Assembly (NCBI RefSeq): GCF_023078275.1
Contig: NC_062975.1
Span: forward strand, 7,229,141-7,293,140
Direction: 5' to 3'
DNA: 64,000 bases
Source: Leguminivora glycinivorella
Taxonomy: Eukaryota > Arthropoda > Insecta > Lepidoptera > Tortricidae
This document shows positions 22,101-37,100 of the stretch, piece after piece; position 1 is the stretch's first letter; each line of letters starts with the position of its first letter. The notes below the pieces were generated by a model, which had not been told where the DNA came from, did no database searches, and saw only the letters and a program-made list of their open reading frames with translations. Made by a program: the position numbers and the translations under genes.

Positions 22101-25100
22101 AGTAGGTAAGTAACGAATAACGCAAATAGAAAAGTGTGAATGTATCGTGACGGGGTGACAGATATATCATGCGTATTGATGTCTCTATACGAGAAGAGAC
22201 ATTTTATTAGCTGTTAATAGAGTTGAATATTACAACGGGTGTGTTTAAAAATCGACCGCATTTCCATTACCTACTTGCTAGTTAAAAGGTACTTACCTTC
22301 GCGTATGTGTGAAGGCCATCTGGGCGAGATGCCTAAAGGTGCACCTTCAGTGATATTCGGTAAGTAGCTCCCGCCGTTAGTGCTCGGAGCGCAGTCTCCT
22401 AAAAAACATGTTTTAATTTTACTTTGTTCTTTTACGTATCGAATAGGAATTGAGCGCATAACGTCAGCATGAATATTATTTATCTACAAAAAACAGTTAT
22501 CAAACACTTAGTAAGAAGTAGTTAGTAGTTCTACTAAAAAGTTACGTGGCTAGTGTTAAAGCGTCTTTTTTAATATCTGGGGCCCATTTCTCAACTGAAA
22601 GTTACAAGTTACAAGCGGAAGTCTCTTTCCAACTAGTCATATTCGATATTGGCTACCACTTGTAAATTGTAACTTGTAGCTTCGAGAAATGGTCCCCTGC
22701 TATTCGAATTCGAAGTAGTACGTAAATCGAGAAACCGAACGAGCAGAGTGCACGCGATGCAACGCGTGTAATTTTACGTCGACTAATAGGTTGACTATAT
22801 TATATTGAGGTATTACAACTAAGGACCAGTTGCATCTACCACAGTTAACAGACACACCAACGTCACGCTGCAGAAGTGTACGGAAATTTGCATACAAAGA
22901 ATTATCAACGCTAAATTCGGTGACAGACGGTTTGGTGTAAGGGTGTAACCGATCCTAATTAACAGAGTGTGACATGAGAGTGAGTGACACTAACTAGGGT
23001 TAGAAGGTTGCTCGGAGCGACGCGTGCTGGTCTCGTCGTCATCAGAGGAGTGGCTGGAGGCGAGGTCCAGGCTTCGCGCGCTGCCGTCGCTATCGCTGTC
23101 CGAACCTTCGCCTTCTGCACCTGTGGGCGCTCGACGCCGACGGCGACTCTCATCTATATTTAAGTACACTTATGTTAGGCCCTGTTCTCCGGTTGTATCA
23201 TTCATTAATATAGATTTAACTTCATATTAAAAAGTGTTTTCTAGTAAAATGTACCAAACTGTGTCAAAATAATATTGTACAATTAGTGAAGTTAAAAAGA
23301 TAAATGTTTTTTGATAAGATAGTGTATGAAGTCTTACCACCTCTGCGCGTATGTAGGGATGAATCAAATCCTCTAAGGTACGCAGGCATGTCACTTGCAC
23401 TTGTGTTGTAGTTGGACGTCGAAGTGCTTGTATGACGAAGTTGACCGTCACTTCGGCTATAAATAACATACACGAATAAGATTATTCAAAAGTTGAAACA
23501 GGATTATAAAAATATTTAATCGGTATGAATCCTCGTCGCCAATTTAATTCACGTTTGGCGCCCAACGTGGGCCAGGTGGTTTATCTACCTGTAAGGACTG
23601 GAGCTAGTTTTCGTTGTCGACCTGGATGTTGTTGAAGAAGCAGATATTCCGATGTTTCTCAACTGGCGTCCTGGTTCTGTCCCACTGTGATACGCCAATG
23701 CGGACCTGATATTAAAACAGTCAGGTAATCAAATAGCTTGTCGTGAGTATAATTTTAAATCACATTTGTAAGAACTTAAGGACTAACCTGTTAGTTGACA
23801 AATTCTGAGCACTGCTGCTGACTATAACTGAAGTGTCAGCCAAAGGTACTTTCTTGCCCATGCATCGTAGCATTGTTCTGAAATGAAATGTTATATTTTT
23901 TTGTGTTACTTTAGTCATGTATTTTTGACGAGCCGCGAGGCCGTAGACAATGGCGTACGACGTTTACGCCTAACACCGGCAGTATTGTGGTACTTATGTA
24001 CGTTGACAATTTGAATGACTCTTTTTAAAGCTTCTATCTTCTATAAGATGTGATGATGACTCACCTTCTGAGGTTGTCGCGCACGCGAACGTTGAAAGCA
24101 ATATAGCCAAGCGACGCGGCGGCGGCGTGAAGCACGACACAGCCGGCTAGTACGGAGCTCAGCAAGTTGCGACGGGAGCCCGCCTCGCTGCCGAGGATCA
24201 GGCCACTTGCCCACGCCATGCAGAGCAGTGGCAGGCATACCACGCTGACGGCTAGCAGCATCCTGAGTAACAAGGAGTTAGTAAAATACTAATAGAAAGC
24301 AAACAATAAAAAATCTGTAGAATAATGACAGTATCCATATTATAAATGGGAAAGTGTGTCTGTTTGTTTGTCCGTCTCTCACGGCAAAATGGAGCGACGA
24401 ATTAAGTGAAGATAGTAAAAGAGATGGTGAGTGACATAGGCTACTATTTGTCTCTTTCTAACCCCCACCCCCTAAAATAGGGGATGCAGTTTTTGTTGAG
24501 CTTTCCGAATTTAACGCGAGCGAAGCCGCGGGGAAAAGCTAGTATTCTATAAAATAAACCACTATAAATATTTGGTAGTTCAGGCAATACCTCTATATAA
24601 GTACGAAAAACAGATTAAAACGAGAAGTTACCAGAGAAAAATCTTGTTCGCCTTATTTACTCGTACAAATCATTCTAAATTACTTATAATGGTACAGAAG
24701 CTACAGATCTCACGTTGCAAACTTCGTTGATATGTTCGCACGCTTGTTTTTCGTGTCAGCTCAAAAGTGAGCTAGTCACAGCTCACCCTACGGTGACAAC
24801 TATGGTATGGTAGCGTACCTCAGGTTGCCGAAGCCGGTGACGTGGTCTCGCACGGTGAAGGCGGCGCGCGTGGCGCCGGCCAGGCTGGCCACGGCGGCGC
24901 CGGCGTACACGGCGGCCGGCACCACCACCCACCACACCACTGGCTCGTGGCAGCTCACCCAGCAGCTGTGGGAACATGATACAACGTTAAACATCTCAAT
25001 GCTGACAAGGGATGGCGCACGCGCAAGGGTAGGTAGGTAGTTATAGGAAAAATCCATTGCACTGTCGATGACAGTTCAAGTTATTTTTTGTTAATCCGTT

Positions 25101-28100
25101 CGCCAGTTCCGTGTAATCTTGCGCGCTTGACAATATAGGATAAATTTTTAGCCACCATTTTTTTAAATACAGCAATAAGTCGCCCCATCAATATTGACCA
25201 ATGGTCTGAATACTCGCAAAAGTGCGTGGCCGTACTGCTGTTGGCGATGAGAGACAGACAGTGCCAGGATTACTGCTGGTGCGGCATACGCGGCAACTAG
25301 ATGTGCTGCCAATCCTCCATGATTCACATCCCGTAGCTCTCGTAGTCATCGTACGCCGCTAGTAACCCATTAGAACAATGGTCTGAACACTCACAAAAGT
25401 GCGTGGCCGTATTGCTGTTGGTGATGAGGCAGACAGCGCTAATATAACCGCGGCATACGCGGCAGCTAGATGTGCTGCCAATCCTCCATGATTCACATCC
25501 CGTAGCTCTCGTAGTCATCGTACGCCGCTAATAGTAACCCATTAGAACAATGGTCTGAACACTCACAAAAGCGCGTGGCCGTATTGCTGTTGGTGATGAG
25601 AGGCGGAAAGCGCCAGGATAACCGCCGGTGCAGCATACGCGGCAGCCAGATGTGCTGCCAATCCTCCATGATTCACATCCCGCAGCTCTCTGAGTAACCG
25701 TCGTAGCTGCCACGCGTCGCACGCGGTCCACGCTAGTGCTGCTACCCACCAGTAGTGCAGTGACATGGCGATTATTTTGCAGGCAAACTGAAAAAGAGAC
25801 GAGTTACGATTTGCAAAATGTCAATGAAGACGCGGTTTAAAAAGATTTGGAATGTAAATAATCTGACCTTCAAGCTGCTAATTTTAAATTTGTGACGCCT
25901 ACAATTAGTGACGACTACAAAAAAGCTGAATCGACCCCAAATAAATGAAAACAGTTCCAATTTCCTTACCTCATTCTGAACCAAAGAGCTTCTAGCCTTC
26001 AACGCAATGAGATACAGCAGCTCAGCCATAAACACACTAAATATGAGGTGTTTATGTATAGAGTTGGAGACGGTAGCTGCGCCACCGCGCATGAGACAGA
26101 GAGCAGCCCACGTCGCGAGTAAAAGCGGGAGGGAGATACTGAACGCTGTGTATGACGTCACGGACTCCAGGAGTGAAGGTTCGGGTATGAACTGGAAGAA
26201 AAATTATAGGTTACATTTCAGTTTTTTTTTCTACTAGGCTACTGTATTAGAGTTGTTTATCTGCTGAGTTTTACTCCTTACCTCGATGTCAACTTCGTCG
26301 ACTAGCACAGCGAAGGTGGAAAGATGGTTGCATGTGCAGTTGATGAGAAGGGGCTCATTCGAGTATGGCGACCAGTCGTAATCGATCTCTGTATGGCATC
26401 CGACGCGTGACCATTCACCCGCTCTGTGGAATGCAAAAACATGACCCATATCAATACACACTGGAAGGGATCCCTTAAAGGGATAAGTTCACCTTTGTAC
26501 ACACTTTCTTCAGTCATTATATTCTCTGTACTTTATGCCGGTAATAATTTGTTTTTTGCAACAAAGTGTTTTACTACTACTACTAGTAGTTACCACTACT
26601 GCTGGGGGGGAGGAGGAAGTAGGTACGCTTAGGTATGCGACGTTAAGCTATTGGCCTGCACCTCAAGTCCATCATACACGTCCCCGTCGTTCCTAGGTCT
26701 GCCGCCGCGGACCGGGTTCGAGCCCACCCAGGGCTCCATTGGTGGGTGGGTCGTCTCCCCTGGGCAATGCTAGTGGTCGGTACGGGCGTCGCTATATTTA
26801 CCAACATACCCCGGACCACTAGTAGCCAAGTATGAGGGCCTCGCCTGGTGTGGGCCACGCTTAACAGCGTGGCATCCCCACCCGCCAGGTGTTCCTTTCC
26901 CTTACCCTTTAATTTCCTTCAAACAAACTCCCTTGATCCTTCAACTCACCTCCTATCTCTTTCTCCTGTCTCATCTTCCCTTTCTCCCTCTTCCATTCCA
27001 AGAGGAGTCAACCTCTTTAAAAAACCCCAATCTAATATATGGTCCACACCGTGCCGATAGATGCGTGGCTGAGGGGGAGCTCAGTCGCGAACGGTGCCCC
27101 TCGATACCGGGCAACCTCGAGGGTGTAATTGCCTTATTCTGGCAAGCGGGGCTCTGTCGGAATGGACGTATTTTCCCTAGCTTCTCGTGGGATTCGTATG
27201 GAAGTTGACAAAAATAAAAATAATGAAGGTACCCTGGAAGACCTATGCCAGGAACTTTTGCCACTGATGGAAGGTGCGGATAACTCTGCCCAAACATCAG
27301 AGCATGCCATGGAGGGAGTGGAGAGTACCGAAACGGTTGAAAGGAGCGATTCTCATTGCCCAAACAACCAAACGGAGACCTCCAACCCTGATGTACCCAG
27401 ATCCGTCAAACAACTGGGGGGATCTGCGAAGGGCCGCTTCAAAGCTCTTAAAGGATTAGGCGTACCGCATGATGAAGCGTTACGACTATCCACGAAGAGC
27501 TTCGCGGAACTTAAAAGGATGGGGTATAAGTTCGGGACCTCACAATCCAAACCTGAGCCAAAATCGGCCAAACGGCCACGCTCGGAGGAGACCTCACCGC
27601 AGGGTAACTCCAACAAGAACCCAAGGGTGAGTGAGACCCCCCCAACCCAACCCCAACCTTCACAACCCTACAACGAGGTCCTGAGCCAAGTCCGAGTCGG
27701 AATCAAGGACTCCAAGCCGATGAGTATCGCGCAACAGGAGTCCCTATGCAATACCATCTTGCAAAAGATTGCGACTTTGGAAATGGACGCAGGACCGAAG
27801 TTTAAGGGATACGCTTACAAGCCAGGCTGGTTGCTCATCACTTGCAGCGATCAAAGATCCAAAACCTGGCTTGAGGAAGTAACACCCTCCCTAAAACCTT
27901 GGCCGGAAGCCAACCTCAGGGTCATCCCCGAAAATGAGCTTCCCAAGCCAAAAATTGGGATGGTGTTCATTCCTGGGACGCAAGATGTCAAGCAGTCCCT
28001 TTCTCTACTCTATGCGCAGAACCAGGGTCTGCACACGGAGTTGTGGAAGATTCTCCACACCAAGGTCGACAAGAGTGGTGTCATGGTCACACTCTCTCTA

Positions 28101-31100
28101 GACGACGAATCTGTGGAGAACCTTCAAAAAAAGGACCTAAAGGCTAACCTAGGTTTCCGCGAGGTCCAGTTTCGGCTAAAGGGCCACTCCCAGGCCCAAC
28201 AGTCCGAAACTCAAAACACCCAAACCCCACCACCGCAGCCTGAAATCCCTGCAACACCCATCCCACAAACACCCGCCCGAAAGGTGCCTCCGGGCCCAAA
28301 ACGGTCGGCTCCGTCCACCTCCACCACCGCCAACCCAACACCGGGACCTTCGGGGCTACAGCGGTTTCTCACCACCAGGGGAGGCAACAGGGGCAACAAC
28401 CGCCCAAGGGGTAGGGGGAGCAGAGGCGGCCACCAGGGGCACAGCGGTGCCCACCGCCGCGGCAAGTAGGCAAGACGACGCCAGCAGGGGTAGGGGGTGA
28501 AATTCCTCCAGGCCAACCTCCACCACGCCGTAGCGGCCACAGCGGTCGTTGAAAAAGTATTTGGCGAAAATGGCCTGGACATCGCCCTCATACAAGAACC
28601 ATGGATCAACACCAAACACATGGCATCAGGTCTCAACAGAGCAGGAAAGGTACTAATCTACGAAAAAGGTGTTCGACCAAGAGCCTGCATCGTATTTAAC
28701 AAAAACATTAACTTCTTGCCTGTTACAGAACTATGCAATGAAGACATATCAGTCGCGTATGTCGATCTCAAAGGGAGAGGAGCACTCAAGGTAATAGTCT
28801 GCTCCGCCTACCTTCCCGGAGAGAAGCAAGATCCCACAGAAGAACTGACTAAAGTGCTCGAGTACGCTCAGGCACAAAAGGCGGAACTCATTGTGGGATG
28901 TGATGCCAACGCCCACCACACCATCTGGGGGAGCACAGGAATCAACAAAAGAGGTGAGTTACTATCCCAATTTATTTTTACTAATTGTCTGCACTTGTTA
29001 AATAATGGCAACACGCCAACCTTTGTAACTAGGGCCAGACAAGAAGTATTAGATATTACCTTCGCTACTGAAAAGGCAGCAAACTGCCTAGCCGATTGGC
29101 GCGTCAGCAGCGAAAACTCAATGTCGGATCACAGACATATTTTGTTCAGCGTTAAAGGATCAATAGACACGGTACCACTTATGCGAAGAAATCCAAAAGA
29201 CACTTCATGGGAAGCCTACAAGGCAGACCTTGAAACAAGTCTAAAGGATGTCCCAAAATATGTCAAAACACCAGACTCTCTCAACATGGCGGTCAACCAA
29301 ATCTCAAAAGGCATGATTAGGGCCTACGAACTAAACTGCCCGGTGAAGGAGTCAACCTGCAACAGGAAAACGACGTGGTGGAACAAAAAACTAGAAAACC
29401 TCCGTAGATCTACACGTCGCATATTCAATCACTCGACCACGCCAGAGGAATGGAAAAGGTATGGTAAAGCTCTGACTGAATATAACAAACAAATCAGGAA
29501 AGCAAAAAGGAAGTCCTGGAGGAAATTCTGTGAGGAGATCGCCCAAACTCATAAAGGAGCGAGAATCCACAAGATACTCTCCAAGGCACCAACAAACTAT
29601 CTCGGTCTTCTTAGGAAACCAGATGGCACATTTACGAACACAAAGGAGGAAACCTTAGAAGTACTAAGAACCACACACTTCCCCGGTTCGTATACAACCA
29701 GTAACAAGCTATTATGCGCCCAAAGGAATATTCAAATACACAGGGCACGAAATATAGACTGGAATTTGGCAACTAACATTTTTAGACCAAACAAAATTAA
29801 ATGGGCACTTAGAAAGTTCCAGCCATTTAAGTCAGCAGGAATGGATGGAGTGTTCCCAGCGCTACTGCAGCACGGACAAGAACTCCTCCTCCCGCATCTG
29901 GCCAGAATATTCAGAGCAAGTTTTGCAATGGGAATAATACCAGATCAATGGACTAAGGTCAAGGTACTTTTTATACCAAAAGCAGGGAAAAAGGACTACT
30001 CACAGCCCAAATCCTTCAGACCGATCAGTCTAACATCGTTCCTACTTAAAACGATGGAAAGAATCATTGATCAGCACATTAGGACGGCATACCTGGCGGA
30101 TAGACCGCTGAGTGTTAACCAACATGCTTACCAAAAGGGAAAATCCACGGAGACTGCCCTACTCGACCTGGTAGACAAGGTGCAGTCAACCCTAGAGGAC
30201 AAGCAAACCGCTCTATGTGCGTTCCTTGATGTAGAAGGTGCTTTCGACAACACGCCCACAGAAACCATACTTAATGGTATGAAATCAAAGGGTGTAGACG
30301 AAACCACCACCAGATGGGTTCACAGCATGCTCTCAAACAGGGTAGCAACTCTGACGTTAAACCCGGTAGAGCATGAGTTTCATACCACTAAAGGGTGCCC
30401 GCAAGGAGGCGTCTTGTCTCCGTTACTATGGACCCTAGCAGTGGACCAACTTCTTGCAATACTGTCAGGCCAACATTATGACACACAAGGATACGCCGAC
30501 GACCTTGTGATAATTATAAAAGGCCCCTGTCTATCTACATTATCAAATCTAATGCAAGGAGCTCTTAACACAATAATCAAATGGTGTAAAGAAAATGATT
30601 TGTCCATTAATCCGAGCAAGACAGTAATCGTTCCATTTACAAGGAAACGGGACCTCGGAAAACTAAAAGAACCAAAACTGAATGGACAAATAATACCATT
30701 CTCGGTCGAGGTCAAGTATCTAGGGGTCACTTTCGACCAAAAGCTGACTTGGAACCCTCACCTGAGAAACATCACTCAAAAAGCAAAGATGGCCCTGTGG
30801 TCATGCTGTCGAATGGCAGGAGCAAGATGGGGCTTAAGACCCAACATTGCTATGTGGTTATATACAGCGGTAGTGAGGCCCATAATCACCTACGCCTCCG
30901 CAGTATGGTGGGACAAAACCAACCAAACGACAGCAATACAAGCTTTAAACAGCCTGCAACGCACTGCTTGCATTACAGCAACAGGTGCCTTCTCCTCGAC
31001 ACCGGGGCGGCCCTCGATGCACTGCTTGACATTTTACCACTCCCCTGCAAGTGCAAAAGGAGTCCAAGCAGTGTGTCTACAGGATATGCACTCTAAATAG

Positions 31101-34100
31101 GCCAAAATGGCGCTCCCAAGCACTAGCCAAACTCAAGGCCTGGGTATTTGCAAATAAAACACTTAGCATGCCCACCGATGACACATACACAGAGTGCAAC
31201 TTTACCAAACTGTACACGGTGGAAATACCTCCTCGAGACAAATGGACTAACGACCAAATGTACGTCGAAGAGGGAAGCCACATATGGTACACGGATGGTT
31301 CCAAAAAGGAAATGATGTAGGATGTGGGATCTATGGTGAGAGACCCAAGCTCAGGGCCAGCGTCAGCATGGGCAGACAGGCCTCAATCTTCCAGGCAGAA
31401 GTCTTCGCCATTAACAGATGCGTGGAGATTAACCTGGATAGAAACCTAAGACACCAACATATCTACATCAACTCAGACAGCCAAGCTGCTCTGCTGGCAC
31501 TAGATTCTCTAGAGTCCAACTCAAAGCTAGTCCAGAACTGTAAAACAAACCTAAACGCACTGGCCAACTCCAACAAAGTCACACTTAGATGGGTACCAGG
31601 GCACTCCGACATTACCGGAAACGACGAAGCAGACGAACTTGCTAGAAAGGGCGCAGACACACCCCTGATCGGCCCCGAACCGTTTTGTGGAATCACAAAA
31701 CGAGAAGCATATTCTCTGCTAAATAACCTGGAAAAAAGAAGGGCAATCGATGGGTGGAAGTTCGTGAGAGGACAAGAACACTCGAAAGCCCTAATAAAAC
31801 CGTTCAACAGCAGATATGCTAAAGAGCTCATAGGGCTCAAAAGACACAAAATCTGCGCGGTATCCAGAATATTGACTGGACACTGCAAGCTGAACAAACA
31901 CATGTTCCAATTGGGGTTGAAACAAGAGGCGACATGCAGGTTCTGCCAGGAAACGGAGGAGACTGCAATGCACATCCTTTGTTCCTGCGGTCCACTAATG
32001 TCAAAGAGAAGTATCTACTTAGGGCGGCAGGTACTGCAACCCTATGAGGTACAAGACCTTACAGCCCAAAGAATCTGGAATTTCCTGGATTCAACGGGCA
32101 TAAGTAAGGATATATAACCACAAAGGGCCGTCACAATAGATCTCTCTTGGTCGACGTGACACACAAAGGCCCACTATAACAAACAATAATAATAATACCA
32201 CTACTGCTGATACAGGACAGCGGACTGTAATTGACTGGCAATTTCACTTTATTTAGACGGAACAATCATTTGATTCATTTATTCTGAACAAACTTACCCT
32301 CTTAATGTAGACCAATGCACACACTGCGGGTTAGTCCTCGAGCCAAACGTCTCCCTATTAATGTCCAACCACATCTGCAGCCGAATCGGTTTCTTCAGCC
32401 GAATTCCGCCCATACTCTTGTATATCAACTTCTTTCCCAATCTAGTAACATTCTCATCTTTGAACTCAGGGTCCATGGTCAATGCTAAGACTTTCGGCCC
32501 ATCTTGATTCTCAGCGACGTAAGTAGACTCGTTGTCTTGTAAGTTGTCAGCGTATTGTTTTTCTTTTTTCATGGCTGGCTGGATGAGGACGGGCCCGTGG
32601 GCCTCGTGTTGGATCTCGGGCTCGTTGGAGTGCCATTTGGGGTCGCTGTGGGGTTGCGACACGTGGTGGTGGCCCTTGTTGGTGTATGTTATGCCTACAA
32701 AGAAGAACACAATTATGATCAACTAATCATCACTTTACGCTTCTTGCGCGCGGTACGAACTTTTTACCTATATTTTTATTTTACATTTAACCCGTCGTTT
32801 GTGTCTGTCAAAAAATTGTCATAAAATAATTAGCTTTGATATAAATTTTTAAAGTCCAACGCCTTATGTTAGGATCCTTATCAAACACAGACGAAGGGTT
32901 AAATTTCTAGCTCTTATCTTACATACAACTTATCTGCAATGTACGTTCTCAACTGTCTGCTTGACTCGACAGTCTGTTTCGGTATCAAATGAATAGATAC
33001 ACTAAGTGCGTTTCACATTATCCGATCCGATATCGGATGTAGGACCGATATCCCATACATTTAAGGCGCCAATTTTGATTTTTGCATTTGAAATCCTTCC
33101 GACAACCGATATCGGATCGTATAATGTGAAAACGGCCTAAGGGCCAGTTGCATCAGTCACAGTGAACATACACATCAACGTCACGCAGCAGAAGTCTATC
33201 GATATTCCCATACGAAAACGCCAATTCGGTGACGGATGGTTTGGTGCAACAGACCCTAATTAAGCATTACAGAAATAACTCGCCTTCCTCCTCCACATTG
33301 ACATCGACCACATCGTCTCCATCCTTGGACTCTCTGTACCACACATACTCAGGCACAAACAGCGCGACTTGCAGTATAGGCGACCTTAAAGTTATGTTAA
33401 CTGCCCAGCTGCCCACAACCGACCTATTTTTATTATCCGTAGCGTCTTGAGAGGCTTACTTACCTCTGCCACATATTCGACGAGCGGCGTGTGAAGTAGC
33501 GAGAGAAGTAGGCACCGCTCCCTATTTTGTCGGTATTTTGATGCGAGTCGTCGGGCAGGACACAACCCAGTGCGATTAATCGGGCAGTATGTTGCCGGAG
33601 AACATTGCGGCAGCGCGAGGAGCATAGTGTGGCTGAGGTATAAGATATAATATAACTGACCTTCTTCCTCCACATTGACATCAACCACATCGTCTCCATC
33701 CTTCGACTCTCTGGTACCACACATACTCAGGCACAAACAGCGCCACTTGCAGTATAGGTGAGCCTATAGTTACGTTCACTGCCCACAACCGACCAATTCT
33801 TATTCATAGCGCCATAAGAGAATTACATAAGAAATAACTCACCTTCTTCCTCCACATTGACATCGACCACATCCTTAGACTCTCTGTACCACACATACTC
33901 AGGTACAAACAGCGCGACTTGCAGTATAGGCGACCCTATAGTTATGTTCACTGCCCACAAGTCCCACAACCGACCAATTCTTATTCATAGCGCCATAAGA
34001 GGCTTACACAAGAAATAACTCACCTTCTTCCTCCACATTGACATCGACCACATTGTCTCCATCCTTAGACTCCCTGTACCACACATACTCAGGTACAAAC

Positions 34101-37100
34101 AGCGCGACTTGCAGTATAGGCGACCCTATAGTTATGTTCACTCCCCAGCGACGACCGACCGAATCGTCAGTCCGTAAAGGCATGAGTTGAGAGGTGTTCC
34201 GTGAGTATTGGAAGTAGGAGAACACGGCTCGAGATTCGGGTTCTGGGTTGTCTGGAAAAAATATGAAAATTAGTTTTTTGGCACTACAGTATGATAATAT
34301 CACGTGTAAGGAACAATTTGTAACCGTTTTAATAGACTTGGCCCAAAAAAAAGTACTTTTTTAAACGTCAACTAATTTGACTCCATTAGCAGATAAACAG
34401 TGAGAATGACTACAGCATAAGAATAAGAATTGAATTTAAACAGAAGTGGCAGTTTTATGCCTGGATTTTAATTTGTTGTCGAATCTATGTTTCACACTTA
34501 TATTCGTTACAGTGCGATTAATATCAGTTAACGATTCGGCTTTTACTCTTCGGCTTCAGTTCTTACCGGGATCGCATAAGTGCGAGCAAGATATATATAA
34601 AACCCGAATCGTTAACTGATGTTAACTTGTGTTTTGCGACTGAATACTGTACACCATCCTACAATAATAACACCTGTGTATTCTAGAAATAAGTATTCTT
34701 GCACACAAACGATTTATCTTATCTTAATCGTGCTGTAAAAGGATCTCACCTTGTCCATTGCTATTAGTAATCCCCAACAAATCAAGCGGCAGCAGTATCC
34801 TCGTAAACTTATCGAACTTTGATCTCGTCTTCACATAGTTGTTGTACTTCGGGAACGAGACAGTGGGGCTCGAGGGTTTCTTCCCCTTCCTCCCGTACCC
34901 GGTGAGGGGGGAATGTATGAAAGCAGATGTGTCGGGGAGCACGACTCTCTCGGTGGTGTAGGCCTCGGAGGTGAAGCGTGTCAGCTGCGTGGGCTCGAAG
35001 CCGTAGATGGACTCAGAGGTTACGATGTCCACGCCGATCACTGTTGAATTAAGATTTTATTAGAATTTAAGAGTTCATTATATATCAAAGAGCTTCTTGA
35101 AAATAGTTTTAAAATTACAGATTTGTGTCAAGTCTATTTTTTGAGTCGTCGCGAGGTCCTACAATATGGTCCGGGCGGAATTAACGTCCCGTCCCGTCGA
35201 TTATTTAGTTCCATTATTTTTTTAGTCAGCTCATATTGGGTGAAGTAGTTCAAGGGATGTAGAGTGACAGGTTACTTTTTGTCTGTTTCTAACCCCTTAC
35301 TTACCTAAAACGGAGGAAGGAAGTTTGTCCGCAGTTTTAGAATTAAACACGAGCCTAGCCGCGGGCAAATGCCAGTAATATTAGTGTGTGTGTCTGTTTG
35401 TTTGTCCGTTTTTACGAAAAATCGGAGCGACGAATTGGCGTGGTTTTTTAAGTGGGGATAGTTGAAGGGATGCAGAGTGACTTCCCTAAAATGGGTGATG
35501 GAAGTTTGTTAAGAGCGTTCCGCAATTTTCGAATTTAACGCGAGCGAAAACTAGTACATATTTGTATAATTTACCGAGGTTGCTGGTGACGATCTCGAAG
35601 GGGCTGGTGTAGGTGTCGTGCTGGCTCTCGGCAAGTACGCTGATGTACTTGTCTAACGTCTGCAGCAGCCGCTCCGCGCCGCGTCCCGTCAGCTGCCGGA
35701 TGCGGCGCCATTCGAGGAGTACTTCAAGTTCAGTATCGTGTTCGCGGATTTCATTATGTTCTGAAAGTATAAAATGGTTTTAGCCACAAATAGAAATTCG
35801 GGTGAAAAGGGAAGGAAATGAGATTGATGTCTCTCGAACGTCTGGTCCTGTATCCGTCACAGACAATTTCAAATCAGATCCAATAGCAAATTTACACATC
35901 GTCGTTTTACGGTTAAGTCACAAATTAAATATGGATGAAAAACATAATCATAGCTTAGCATCGAGATTGACTGGTAGTGTAGTGAATGCCCTAAATCATT
36001 AAGTCCATTTATGCAATAAAAATTGAATAAATAGGTAAATAGCACAGGTACTTACTCGCACATAGTCCTTATCTTGACTATGCGTAAGATTCAACCCCGC
36101 TTGCCGCAGTTCATAGCGCAGCAACTCCAGTAAAATGCCCTCGGCAACCAGCACATCAGCTCCGTACAGAACGGGCGTGTTGGAGCAGGCGGACGCCAAG
36201 TCATCCGCGAGACGAACGCCAACGAATGTGTTTACCAGAAGTTCGCCTGATTCGATCTTGCTTAGCTGGAAAATAAAGTTTTATGTACCTACTCACCATT
36301 TCATGACACATAATCATATTTACCAAGTATCATGCACTTAAAAATTGTGTGGGTCTACATTGAATTTATATTTATGAAATATAATAGTTTACACTCTTAC
36401 TCAAATGGCACCAACTTGGCTTTCCCTGAGAGAAGAGTCCTTACAATTCAAGTGGTATAAGGTTCATTCCATTTGAAATTTCAACAGAAATTTGATGAAA
36501 GGTCCCTGTTCCATAAAGAACCTTTCCTTACAGTATTTATAATCGAATGAAATAGTTAGTGTGATCAAAATCTACCTGTTTCCGAAGTTGATAAAATGTG
36601 GAAGTGGTACAGTTGAACATATCTGGCTCCTGCCACGGCACGACTTGCGTCTCGTCGCACATGCGCGTTGCTTTTCCACTGGTACCCGGCGGGCAGTCCG
36701 CGTAAGCTTCTATGCCGAACTTGGTCCGAGGCCACCAGACGCCGTGAGAGAACGAGCGTGGGCACCCGTCGTATACCACTGAAATATAATAAGTGCTATT
36801 ATTATAAGTAATATTACACATGTTTAATTAAAAAAAAAAAAACGTAACCGTTTTGACATTTCAATCAAAATTTTGTTTTAATAGCGCAGTAGGCAAACGA
36901 ACTCATTAATCAATCCAGCAATTGCCATCGTTCACAGAAACAATAGGGGGTGGAAAAATAATCTCTGACTTATAAACGATGTAAGGTCAGACTTATATTG
37001 ACCGGGATATAGACCGTGATTACCTTTTTGATTTTTGTCGAGCTCCCGATATTTCGACGCAGTTGCATGCATCATGATCCTTTCCTTAGTAAGTATATAA

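Larger units (their letters stand above)
26605..32195 (+). mobile_element. Full-length non-LTR retrotransposon with 14-bp target-site duplication, inserted in a stan intron
   Basis: 5.59 kb, opposite in strand to stan. Perfect TSD TACCACTACTGCTG at 26591-26604 and 32196-32209. The 5' UTR (~26605-27160) is GC-rich; ORF1 and a polyprotein ORF2 (endonuclease, RT, RNase H) follow, with a CAATAATAATAATA-type 3' tail instead of poly(A). The APE-type endonuclease plus RNase H places it in the broad I/R1/LOA group; I do not assign a clade. It sits between the GPS exon and the upstream GAIN exon. Confidence 0.93.

Noticed and set aside
25190..25560. Exon-like copies as alternative mutually exclusive TM3-TM4 exons
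   Set aside because: Neither copy has an acceptor or the 5' half of the exon, and one is out of frame. They are duplications, not complete exons.
33440..33640. Additional stan exon between the duplicated GAIN exon ends
   Set aside because: The insert has no acceptor/donor pair that keeps phase and no domain sequence; the 34024 exon joins directly to 32694.
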